This document shows positions 1 through 5,810 of a stretch of DNA of 5,963 nucleotides, in pieces. How positions within the stretch are numbered: position 1 is the first letter of the stretch; the number at the start of each line of letters is the position of its first letter. This DNA comes from Acidimicrobiia bacterium. Its GTDB lineage: Bacteria; Actinomycetota; Acidimicrobiia; Acidimicrobiales; AC-14. Under the pieces are notes generated by a model, which was not told where the DNA came from, ran no database searches, and saw nothing but the letters and a program-made list of their open reading frames with translations. Location of the stretch: assembly GCA_019243595.1 (NCBI GenBank), contig JAFAUA010000550.1, positions 1-5,963 of the forward strand, read 5' to 3'. The position numbers and the translations under genes were made by a program.

Positions 1-522
1 CTGAAGAGCGCCGCCCCCGTCAGTGGGAACACGCCGTTCCTGCTCAGCCTGGCCCTGGACACGGCTCCGACCGCGACCACATTGCCCAGCTACAACCCGG
101 CCGTGAACAGCACCGACCCGGGCGAGACGTTGGTCAAGGGAACGGGGACGCAGATCTGGTACATGCAGGCACCGGCCGGCGGGCTGACGCTGCCGGGCCC
201 GGCGCGTCTGCGCCTGTGGACGGCGATGCGCGGCTTCTCGACGTCGGTCTCGGGCTCGCTCACGCCCCAGCTCTACGACTGCACGCTCACGCCCCCGGTC
301 GGCTGCACGGAGATCAGCACGCCGACGGGCGGCGTCACCGTCGCCGTGGCCGGCACCTCGACATGGGCCGAGAACGACTGGGAGCTCGGCGTGTCCACGC
401 CCTACACGGTCCCGGCCAACCACTACCTGGGCCTCACGGTCAGCGTGCCGTCCACTTCGGGGGGCGACGTGATGGTCGCCTACGACACGACCTCCTACCC
501 GTCGGCGGTGCAGGCGGGATGA
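1..522 (+). CDS. Secreted beta-rich surface protein, C-terminal part (5' end outside the window)
   Basis: The frame is open from base 1 to the TGA at 520-522, giving 173 residues with no stop, so the gene starts upstream of the window. An internal TTG at 82 could be read as a start, but the frame is equally coding-like before it. The sequence is rich in Thr, Ser, Val, Gly and Pro with alternating hydrophobic residues, as in an extracellular beta-sandwich. It has no membrane segment and no sorting motif at its end. Two cysteines close together (in DCTLTPPVGC, near residues 93-102) could form a disulfide. The ending AYDTTSYPS (160-168) resembles, from memory, the end of a jelly-roll-like domain repeated in actinobacterial secreted proteins. 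The stop overlaps the start of the signal peptidase gene (ATGA), so the two are translationally coupled and this protein is a plausible substrate. Secretion itself cannot be seen because the N-terminus is missing. Confidence 0.8.
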   Translation: MKSAAPVSGNTPFLLSLALDTAPTATTLPSYNPAVNSTDPGETLVKGTGTQIWYMQAPAGGLTLPGPARLRLWTAMRGFSTSVSGSLTPQLYDCTLTPPVGCTEISTPTGGVTVAVAGTSTWAENDWELGVSTPYTVPANHYLGLTVSVPSTSGGDVMVAYDTTSYPSAVQAG

Positions 523-1091
523 ACGGCTTGGGTTCGGGCGCCGACGCCGCTCGGCGGCGCGCTCGGGTGGGCGCCCTGGTGGGGCTGGGCTGCTGGGTCT
601 ACCTGATGCTGGCCGTGAGCCTGGCCGCCTGGGTGGGGGTGACCACCGTGGTGCTGGGCTGGCGGCCGGTCGTGGTCACGAGCGCGTCCATGGCCCCGAA
701 TTTGCAGCCCGGCGACGTCGTGATGCTGGCCCACGCTCCCCCCCGGGGGCTCGAGCGCGGCGACCTGGTGCGGTTCCGCGCCGCCGAGGGCAGCGTCATT
801 CACCGCATCGTCAAGGTGAACCCCGACGGCTCCTACCTCACCAAAGGCGACGCCAACCCGACACCCGACCCGACGCCCGTGGCCGCCGGCCAGGTGAGCG
901 GCGTCGGCCGCCTGCTCGTGCCGTTCGTTGGCCGGCCCTGGCTCTGGCGGTCCCAGGGCCAGTGGGGCGGGGTCGTCGGCTGGGTGCTGCTCACCGTGGC
1001 GGCGGCCTCCTTGGCCGTGCGCACGCCGCGGCTGCGGCGGCGCCCGCCCAACACAACGCCGGCGCCGCAGGGAGCGCTGCTCGATGCGTAG
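519..1091 (+). CDS. Type I signal peptidase, Ser-His (SipW/archaeal/ER-like) class
   Basis: A 190-residue membrane protease that would remove signal peptides from exported proteins at the outer face of the cytoplasmic membrane. A basic N-terminus (RRRAR, 12-16) precedes a hydrophobic anchor at about 17-47. The catalytic serine box follows as TSASMAPNLQPGD (54-66), with Ser57 as nucleophile. GDLVRF (81-86) and IHRIV (94-98) come next, and His95 stands where bacterial housekeeping enzymes carry lysine. TKGDANP (108-114) is the conserved GD.N box. A second hydrophobic segment lies at about 150-167, followed by a short basic and Pro-rich tail. The Ser-His dyad and small size place it in the S26B group that includes Bacillus SipW, which processes TasA-like matrix proteins. 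The ATG at 519 overlaps the upstream stop by 4 nt. No well-spaced Shine-Dalgarno is evident, so translation probably depends on coupling. sipW is a family comparison, not a proven orthologue, so no symbol is given. Confidence 0.88.
   Translation: MNGLGSGADAARRRARVGALVGLGCWVYLMLAVSLAAWVGVTTVVLGWRPVVVTSASMAPNLQPGDVVMLAHAPPRGLERGDLVRFRAAEGSVIHRIVKVNPDGSYLTKGDANPTPDPTPVAAGQVSGVGRLLVPFVGRPWLWRSQGQWGGVVGWVLLTVAAASLAVRTPRLRRRPPNTTPAPQGALLDA
1069..1074 (+). promoter_or_regulatory. Ribosome binding site of the GGDEF-EAL gene
   Basis: AGGGAG lies 9 nt before the ATG at 1084, inside the end of the signal peptidase gene. It supports that ATG over any start further upstream in the same open frame, which would lie deep inside the peptidase gene. 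Confidence 0.6.
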
Positions 1092-3639
1092 CGTTCGGCG
1101 AGTCGCCGGTGCCTCGCGCCTGTCCGCCTCCGCGTCGGTCGGTCCCCTGGAGGGCGTCCAGTCGGGGCTGCGGCGCGTACGCCTGCTGGGTGCGGCCGTC
1201 GTGCTCGTGCAGCTGGTCGGCAACCGCTCGGCGAGCCACGGGTCCTCGGTGGCCTTCGCGGTCGGCGTCCTGAGCGCGGTGGCGGCCGTCAACCTGGCCT
1301 CGCTGGTGGCGGGGCGCACGCAACTGGCGGCGGCGGGTGCTGCGGTCGGGGTGGGCGAGCTGGTCGCCGACGGGTGCCTCACGCTTTACCTGGTGACGGG
1401 CAGCCATCTGCTGGCCGACGACATCGGCTGGGCCTTGCTCGTGGTGCCGGTCCTCGAGGGGGCGCTCCGCTTCCGGCTGCGCGGGGCGGTCCTGACGTGG
1501 GTGGGCGTCGCAGTGGTCTACGCCGCCGCCGAGCTCTCCTCCGGCGCCCACGGGGTCGACGTCGCCGCCCAGGCCGCCTTCCTGGCCCACCTGCAGGCCG
1601 TGATCCAGCGGGTCTCGATCGTGCTGTTTGTCGCCGTCCCCGGCGGCTACCTCTCCGACCAGCTCCTGCGGGCCATCGCCGCCCAGCGCCGGGCGCGCCA
1701 GGAGGCGGCGACCCGCAACGCCCTCCTTGAGCTGGTGATCGACGCCGGCAACCGCATCAACCGCCTGGGCGCCCACGTCGTCGACGAGGTGGTGGCCTGC
1801 GCCGGGAAGCTGGGTTTCGCGGTCGTCGACATCTGCGAGCGCGACCGCCGTGACGGGTCGTGGGAGGTGCTGTTCGCGTCCTCGGAGAGCGCCGGGGGCG
1901 ACAGGGTCGACAAAAGCACGGACCGCGTGCTCCCCAACCCTGGGAGCGCGGGCGGGGGCGCCGACCTGGCGGCCGGCGAGCAGGCGACGGTCATCGTCGA
2001 CGGCGCTGATGGCGTCGAAGGCAACGAACAGGAACGCGACGCCCTGGTAGCCAGCGGCTTGGCGGCCGTGGTCGTGACCCCCCTGCGCGGGCGCGACGGG
2101 TCGAGGACGGTGCTGCGCGGCGGTCTCGCCGCGGGCGCCGCCGTGTCGACCCAGCAGGTGGAGTGCCTGGAGCTGCTGGCCGGACAGGCGAGTGTGGCCC
2201 TGGCCAACAGCACGCTGGTGACCCAGCTGCGCGACGCCCGCCACCGCCTCGAGCACCAGGCCTTCCACGACGCCCTGACCGAGCTGCCCAACCGCACGCT
2301 GTTCCACAGCGAACTGGCCGAAGCGCTGCGGGCGCCTCGGCGGTCCGGGCGACGGCTGGCCGTCCTGTTCCTGGACCTCGACCGCTTCAAGGAGGTCAAC
2401 GACGGCCTGGGCCACGAGATGGGCGACGAACTGCTGATCGTCGTGGCCCGACGCCTGCGATCGTGCCTCCGGTCGGGCACTGTCGTGGCCCGCAACGGCG
2501 GCGACGAGTTCACCGTGCTCGCCCGCGTCGGCGGTCAGGCCCGCGCCGAAGCCATCGCGGCGCGCATCTGCAAGGCCGTCGCCGCACCCGTGCAGCTCGA
2601 CGGCCATGAGGTCTCGGTGTCGGCGAGCGTGGGCATCGCTCTGGCCGACGGGGACGACGTCGAGCCCGGAGAGCTCCTGCGGCGCGCCGACCTGGCCATG
2701 TACCAGGCCAAGGCCAAGGGTGCCTCCCGCTGGCATACCTACCGGCCCTCGGACGAGGGTGCGGCCCTGGAGCGTATGCGCCTCGAGGCCGACCTGCGGC
2801 GGGCCCTCGAACGCAACGACCTGGGCCTGGCCTATCAGCCGATCGTCCGGCCGGGCGACGCCACGATCGTCGGCGTGGAGGCGCTGTTGCGGTGGAAGGA
2901 CCCCGAGCGCGGCCACGTGCAGCCCGACGAGTTCATTCCCCTGGCCGAGGACAGCGGCCTCATCGTCGAGCTGGGCGGCTGGGTCCTGCGGGAGGCGTGC
3001 GGGCAGCTGCGCCGGTGGTCGGCGGAGTTCCCGCACCGGGCGCTGTCGGTCTCGGTCAACGTGTCACCCCGCCAGCTTTCCGAGCCCGGCTTCTTCGCCG
3101 AGGTGACCGACCTTCTGGCCCGGGGAGGAATCGACCCCGGCCGCCTGACTCTGGAGATCACCGAGCGGGTGCTGGCCGGCGAGGACGCCGCCGAGTTGGT
3201 GGCGGCGATCCAGGCCCTGGGCGTGCGCGTCGCCGTGGACGACTTCGGGCAGGGCCAGGCGTCGATCAACTACCTGCAGCGTTTCAGCGTCGACGTGCTC
3301 AAGATCGACAAGTCCTTGGTGGCCGAGAGCACGTCGGTGCCCAAGAGCGCCGCCATCCTGCGCTCGATCGTGGGCCTTGCCCATGAGCTCGGCATCGAGG
3401 TGGTGGTCGAGGGCGTGGAGACCGGCGAGCAGCTCGAGCTCGTGCGGTCGTTGGCGTGTGACGCAGTGCAGGGCTTCCACCTTCACTGCCCCGTGTCGCC
3501 GGCCGACATCACCGCCCTCCTGGCCGGCGAGGGGAGCGGGCGCCCGCGTCCCGCGACCCGGCGCAAGTCCGGCCGCCACCGGCGCGCCCCGGCCACTGCC
3601 ACTTCGCCGGGAAGGAATCGACGTGGCTCGCCTCTTTGA
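1084..3639 (+). CDS. Membrane-anchored bifunctional diguanylate cyclase/phosphodiesterase (GAF-GGDEF-EAL)
   Basis: An 851-residue protein that can potentially make and break cyclic di-GMP. Residues about 34-190 hold five or six hydrophobic segments, a MASE-like membrane sensor not assigned to a named family. Residues about 212-380 look like a GAF domain, followed by a short linker helix. The GGDEF domain starts at DALTELPNR (396-404), has the metal/substrate segment LDLDRFKEVND (430-440) and an intact GGDEF at 472-476. The inhibitory RxxD site is replaced by RSGT (463-466). The EAL domain has EALLRW (599-604), Asn659, EITE (691-694), DDFG (719-722), KID (740-742), EGVE (776-779) and QGF (796-798). 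The metal-binding and general-base residues therefore appear present, and phosphodiesterase activity is plausible. Loop 6 reads DDFGQGQAS rather than the usual DDFGTGYSS. A basic tail of about 30 residues follows. The gene overlaps the peptidase gene by 8 nt and the next gene by 17 nt. Which activity dominates in the cell cannot be told from sequence. Confidence 0.95.
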   Translation: MRSVRRVAGASRLSASASVGPLEGVQSGLRRVRLLGAAVVLVQLVGNRSASHGSSVAFAVGVLSAVAAVNLASLVAGRTQLAAAGAAVGVGELVADGCLTLYLVTGSHLLADDIGWALLVVPVLEGALRFRLRGAVLTWVGVAVVYAAAELSSGAHGVDVAAQAAFLAHLQAVIQRVSIVLFVAVPGGYLSDQLLRAIAAQRRARQEAATRNALLELVIDAGNRINRLGAHVVDEVVACAGKLGFAVVDICERDRRDGSWEVLFASSESAGGDRVDKSTDRVLPNPGSAGGGADLAAGEQATVIVDGADGVEGNEQERDALVASGLAAVVVTPLRGRDGSRTVLRGGLAAGAAVSTQQVECLELLAGQASVALANSTLVTQLRDARHRLEHQAFHDALTELPNRTLFHSELAEALRAPRRSGRRLAVLFLDLDRFKEVNDGLGHEMGDELLIVVARRLRSCLRSGTVVARNGGDEFTVLARVGGQARAEAIAARICKAVAAPVQLDGHEVSVSASVGIALADGDDVEPGELLRRADLAMYQAKAKGASRWHTYRPSDEGAALERMRLEADLRRALERNDLGLAYQPIVRPGDATIVGVEALLRWKDPERGHVQPDEFIPLAEDSGLIVELGGWVLREACGQLRRWSAEFPHRALSVSVNVSPRQLSEPGFFAEVTDLLARGGIDPGRLTLEITERVLAGEDAAELVAAIQALGVRVAVDDFGQGQASINYLQRFSVDVLKIDKSLVAESTSVPKSAAILRSIVGLAHELGIEVVVEGVETGEQLELVRSLACDAVQGFHLHCPVSPADITALLAGEGSGRPRPATRRKSGRHRRAPATATSPGRNRRGSPL
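3609..3616 (+). promoter_or_regulatory. Ribosome binding site of the TasA-like gene
   Basis: GGGAAGGA ends 6 nt before the GTG at 3623, inside the last codons of the GGDEF-EAL gene. It decides the start of the downstream gene. The same frame is open back to an ATG at 3377, but that would put about 80 codons of overlapping, arginine- and serine-rich shadow sequence in front of a normal signal peptide. Confidence 0.7.
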
Positions 3640-4225
3640 GCGCACGGCGACTGACGCCGTCGAGGACACCGGCGCCGGCCCGGGGGGCGCGTCCGCCGTC
3701 CGGCTGTTGGCGGCCGTCGTCACGGCCCTACTGGTGAGTTTCTTGGTCGTGGCCCGGACCCAGGCGGCGACCGCCCCCGCCACGGCGGCCGCCGGCTCCG
3801 ACCTGGCCGCCGGGGGCGTACGCATCACGACCGACTCCGTGGGGCGGTCGCTGTTCAACGTGCCGGCAATGGCGCCGGGCCGGCCCGTGGCCAACTGCAT
3901 CGCTGTCACCTACACGGGGACGGTGGTGCCCGCCGTCGTCCGCCTTTCGGCCCAGGCCGACGGCGCCTTGAGCCGCGGTCTCACGGTGACGGTCCAAGAA
4001 GGCAGGGGCGGTGGCTTCGGCGATTGTGGCGGCTTCCAGCTCGAGCGGTCGCTGTTCGCTGGCGCCTTGGCCGAGCTGGCCCGCCGCCCGCCGCTGCCCG
4101 CCTTCCAGGCCCAGAGCCCGACCGAGACCCACACGTTCCGCTTCACGTTCTCCCTCGACGACGTCAATGTCGACCAGGGGGCAGCGGCGGCCGTGGCCTT
4201 CTCCTGGACGGCATCAACCCGTTAG
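3623..4225 (+). CDS. Exported TasA/camelysin-like protein, probable substrate of the SipW-type peptidase
   Basis: A 200-residue exported protein starting at a GTG with a good Shine-Dalgarno. It has an unusually long polar N-region (1-26), a hydrophobic core at about 27-43 (VRLLAAVVTALLVSFLVV) and a probable cleavage zone around RTQAAT (45-50). The mature part is Ala/Thr/Val-rich and beta-prone. It has an early VRITTDSVGRSLFNVPAMAPG segment (split here as 66-75 and 76-86), then CIAVTYTGTVVPAVVRLSA (92-110), and ends in FRFTFSLDDVNVDQGAAAAV plus FSW. The layout of a small residue-rich N-terminus, an N-x-PG turn, a 'common' strand with Gly-Thr, and a late F-x-F strand recalls TasA/CalY-type proteins exported through SipW. 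Cys92 and Cys135 could form a disulfide. The family call rests on pattern and operon context, not on a strong motif. Alternatives are another small beta-sandwich surface protein or a lineage-specific secreted protein. It is the last gene of the operon. Confidence 0.72.
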   Translation: MARLFERTATDAVEDTGAGPGGASAVRLLAAVVTALLVSFLVVARTQAATAPATAAAGSDLAAGGVRITTDSVGRSLFNVPAMAPGRPVANCIAVTYTGTVVPAVVRLSAQADGALSRGLTVTVQEGRGGGFGDCGGFQLERSLFAGALAELARRPPLPAFQAQSPTETHTFRFTFSLDDVNVDQGAAAAVAFSWTASTR

Positions 4226-4251
4226 CAGGACGCGGACAAGTCTTCGTAGGT

Positions 4252-4392
4252 GCTCGCGATTTGCGCCGGCGACTGCAGCGGCGCCCCAGCAACGGCTTGA
4301 CATACAGCGGCATCCAAGGGCAGTCGGTCACCGCCTCCACCGACCTGGCCATGCGTCGCGCCAGCGTCGAACCCGCTCGCGATCGCCGACGC
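4252..4392 (-). pseudogene. Decayed fragment of a group II intron-type reverse transcriptase
   Basis: Read on the reverse strand, three pieces in two frames line up with the central palm region of group II intron-encoded reverse transcriptases. 4392-4366 gives ASAIASGFD, a degraded version of the catalytic 'D-I-x-x-F-F-D' block. 4340-4284, in a frame shifted by one base, gives SVEAVTDCPWMPLYVKPLL, matching the 'AVxxxTDxPWVxLYVxRWL' stretch. 4287-4252, back in the first frame, gives GAPLQSPAQIAS, matching 'xAPxQxPDGxL'. The order is correct, and the two shifts compensate each other. The following GTPQG and YADD blocks are absent because the sequence runs straight into the end of the TasA-like gene. 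The N-terminal RT blocks are not recognisable upstream. It cannot make a functional enzyme. No intron RNA domain V was found nearby. The family match is from remembered motifs and was not tested by search. Confidence 0.58.
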
Positions 4393-4419
4393 CAAGCGCC
4401 CCCTATCCCGGCCGACTCT

Positions 4420-4445
4420 CGTAGCCGTGTGGCCCAGACCGCCGG
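4420..4445 (+). repeat. Imperfect direct repeat, copy 1
   Basis: This segment matches 5334-5360 at 23 of 27 aligned columns with one single-base gap. The right half, CCCAGACCGCCGG (4433-4445), is identical in both copies. It lies 17 nt past the stop of the reverse-strand gene 4463-5275. Together with copy 2 it brackets that gene. The origin is unknown. Confidence 0.5.
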
Positions 4446-4462
4446 GACGGCGACAGGCCTTC

Positions 4463-5275
4463 TCAGGTCGCATCGTGCGAGTAGAAGAGCGGGCGGGGTA
4501 GCCAACGGCCCGGTTGCCGGTAGGTCCAAGACATGAAGGGTTCTCCGTCGGGCCCGACCATGACGAGGACGACGAAGTCGGGCACTGGATGTCCTTCCGC
4601 CGCCGCGCGAAGGACGTCGGCCAGCCCGAACGGATCGGTCAATTGCAAGTCGGACGACTCGAGACACAGCAAGGTTGTCTCCACATGGTGCTTGCGACGT
4701 GCGTCGTCGAGCTTGCCCAGCTTGGCGTCCATAGCGCGACGGCAGCGTGTACTCAGATGCGTTGGCGCAGCCGCGGTGTCGATGCCAATTCGGTAGCGAA
4801 TCTGGGGTGTTGTGATGACTCCCCCCGTAATCGGCCACCGATAGAGCGTAAGGCGTCCCCGACAGATCTCGTCAGGGCACTGCGCGAAATGGTCAGGCGG
4901 TCTGCCAAGCGCAGGCGCTACTGCCTCAATCCAGTCCGCTATCCGGCCGCTGTCTCGGGAGGAGATCCGCGTCGCTGAAGCCGGTTCGAATGAGAGATCA
5001 AACACGCTGTCGGCCGGAAGCTTGGATTCCAGGAGTTCGCGGACGGGGCCAAGCCGCGCGTGGGCAAGGTTCCAGTCGGCGATGAAGCCTTCGTATGGCT
5101 CGATTCTGGTGTGCTCGATCCCCATGACCTCCCCGGCACCTGATGACGCGAGGAAGTCAATTGACTTCTCATCGCGGACTGCCTCGTCGGGCCGGTCGCG
5201 CCGCCGTGTGAAGGCCGGCGACCCTTCGGCCTGCAAAGCGGTGAGCGCGAAGTCCGTAACGCGTTCGTCGGTCAC
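4463..5275 (-). CDS. Hypothetical protein of unknown family, possibly nuclease-like
   Basis: A 270-residue open frame on the reverse strand, starting with GTG at 5275-5273 and ending with TGA at 4465-4463. I do not recognise the family. The composition is that of a real soluble protein: balanced charge, many Asp/Glu, and no signal peptide or membrane segment. The competing forward frames are Arg/Ser/Pro-rich shadows. Residues 36-56 read E..SIDFLASSGAGEVMGIEHT: an Asp followed 14 residues later by Glu-x-Thr at the end of a predicted strand, reminiscent of variant PD-(D/E)XK nuclease cores. Later parts hold a basic helix (AKLGKLDDARRKHH, 184-197), a strand TTLLCLE (200-206) and a C-terminal VPDFVVLVMV strand (231-240) ending in a Trp/Tyr/Pro-rich tail. 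No clear Shine-Dalgarno precedes the GTG, so the start is uncertain and the mRNA may be leaderless. It is less GC-rich than the operon to its left. It stands alone between a reverse-transcriptase relic and a gene-poor stretch. Confidence 0.62.
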   Translation of the reverse strand: MTDERVTDFALTALQAEGSPAFTRRRDRPDEAVRDEKSIDFLASSGAGEVMGIEHTRIEPYEGFIADWNLAHARLGPVRELLESKLPADSVFDLSFEPASATRISSRDSGRIADWIEAVAPALGRPPDHFAQCPDEICRGRLTLYRWPITGGVITTPQIRYRIGIDTAAAPTHLSTRCRRAMDAKLGKLDDARRKHHVETTLLCLESSDLQLTDPFGLADVLRAAAEGHPVPDFVVLVMVGPDGEPFMSWTYRQPGRWLPRPLFYSHDAT

Positions 5276-5333
5276 AGTCGCGAGGGTCGCACGAGGATCT
5301 GCAGAGGGTGTCCCAAAACCTTACGCGGTGCGA

Positions 5334-5360
5334 CGCAGCCGCCGTGCCCCAGACCGCCGG
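5334..5360 (+). repeat. Imperfect direct repeat, copy 2
   Basis: Second copy of the repeat at 4420-4445. The identical 13-nt core CCCAGACCGCCGG is at 5348-5360, preceded by CGCAGCCGCCGTGC against CGTAGCCGTGTGG in copy 1. It lies 58 nt upstream of the reverse-strand gene's start. Read on the reverse strand, both cores could encode GGLGH, so an ancient shared coding fragment is one explanation. Confidence 0.5.
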
Positions 5361-5532
5361 CAGTGGGACGTTCTTGATGGCCGACCTCCGGTCAGCGCTT
5401 GATCTCGCGAGCGCGCCCGATCGCCCGCTACGCGCTCGGCTGACACAAACCTGGGGCGCTCATAACAACGGCCTTGTCGGTGCGGTAGCGCGTCCTTGAA
5501 CGCCGGCTCGAAGGCACCCTTGGCGGCCTCGA

Positions 5533-5574
5533 TTCCGACGACGTCGTGCACCCTTCCGACGACGTCGTGCACCC
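5533..5574 (+). repeat. Perfect 21-bp tandem duplication containing a 10-bp palindrome
   Basis: The unit TTCCGACGACGTCGTGCACC plus a final C occurs twice back to back (5533-5553 and 5554-5574) with no mismatch. Each unit contains the perfect palindrome ACGACGTCGT, at 5538-5547 and 5559-5568. Their centres are 21 bp apart, two helical turns, so both faces point the same way. It could be a paired operator site, or simply a recent slippage duplication of seven codons in a dead reading frame. Confidence 0.9.
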
Positions 5575-5810
5575 AGCCAGTCGGCAGCGTTCCAGCTCGA
5601 TCCCGATGACTCAGGGATGCGCGTTGCGTCGGGCGGTATTGCGCCCGCGGGTGACTCGCCGAGACGCCGGTCCTGCAATCCGAAGGGACAGCGATCGGCG
5701 CATCCTCTCCTGCCGAACTGAGCGTGCGTGGGACGGCGTTTTACCCGGACTCCGCACCGGCCAGTCCGACCCCGAACCAATGACAGTGAGGCGCAGCTAC
5801 TTCTCGCGGG

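Larger units (their letters stand above)
5276..5810. other. 535-nt stretch without a convincing gene
   Basis: Both strands hold only short open frames with Arg/Ser/Pro-rich, shadow-like products, and none has a supporting ribosome site or a recognisable domain. The longest reverse frames (5780-5460 and 5572-5321) overlap each other. The second starts HDVVG twice because of a 21-bp tandem duplication and continues GIEAAKGAFEPAF before turning basic. It could be an eroded gene fragment, but it matches nothing securely. The stretch also holds copy 2 of the direct repeat and a 6-bp hairpin (5630-5635 with 5642-5647) without a T-run. It must contain the promoter of the reverse-strand gene that starts at 5275, but no clear -10/-35 pair is visible. 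Confidence 0.5.

Noticed and set aside
991..3036. Very long reverse-strand open frame opposite the GGDEF-EAL gene.
   Set aside because: Its product is a Gln/His/Gly/Arg-rich shadow typical of the antisense of GC-rich genes, with no domain, while the forward frame has complete GGDEF and EAL motifs.
4263..4284. GCGCCG/CGGCGC inverted repeat with a 10-nt loop, just past the operon, as a terminator.
   Set aside because: Only 6 bp, no T-run, loop large, and the bases belong to the reverse-transcriptase relic; inverted repeats this short are common in such GC-rich DNA.
4222..4473. 83-codon reverse-strand frame as a complete small gene.
   Set aside because: It contains the APLQSP block of the RT relic, but the best conserved block (AVTDCPW...YVK) is only readable in a neighbouring frame, so it is a pseudogene piece. 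It also overlaps the reverse-strand gene ending at 4463.
4514..4978. Forward-strand frame of 154 codons opposite the orphan gene.
   Set aside because: No ribosome site, and its product is less protein-like than the reverse frame, which spans the whole region without interruption.
5276..5330. Promoter of the reverse-strand orphan gene.
   Set aside because: A TTGGGA-like element is present on the reverse strand, but no TANNNT -10 follows at 16-19 nt.
5321..5572. HDVVGIEAAKGAFEPAF on the reverse strand as the start of an IS110-type transposase (GIDxxK motif).
   Set aside because: Glu stands in place of the catalytic Asp, the sequence becomes basic and unrelated within 20 residues, and no terminal repeats or RuvC-like remainder are visible. 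It is too weak to call.
5630..5647. CGGGCG-GTATTG-CGCCCG hairpin as a terminator for the receiver gene.
   Set aside because: Short stem, no T-run on either strand, and about 165 nt beyond the receiver stop.
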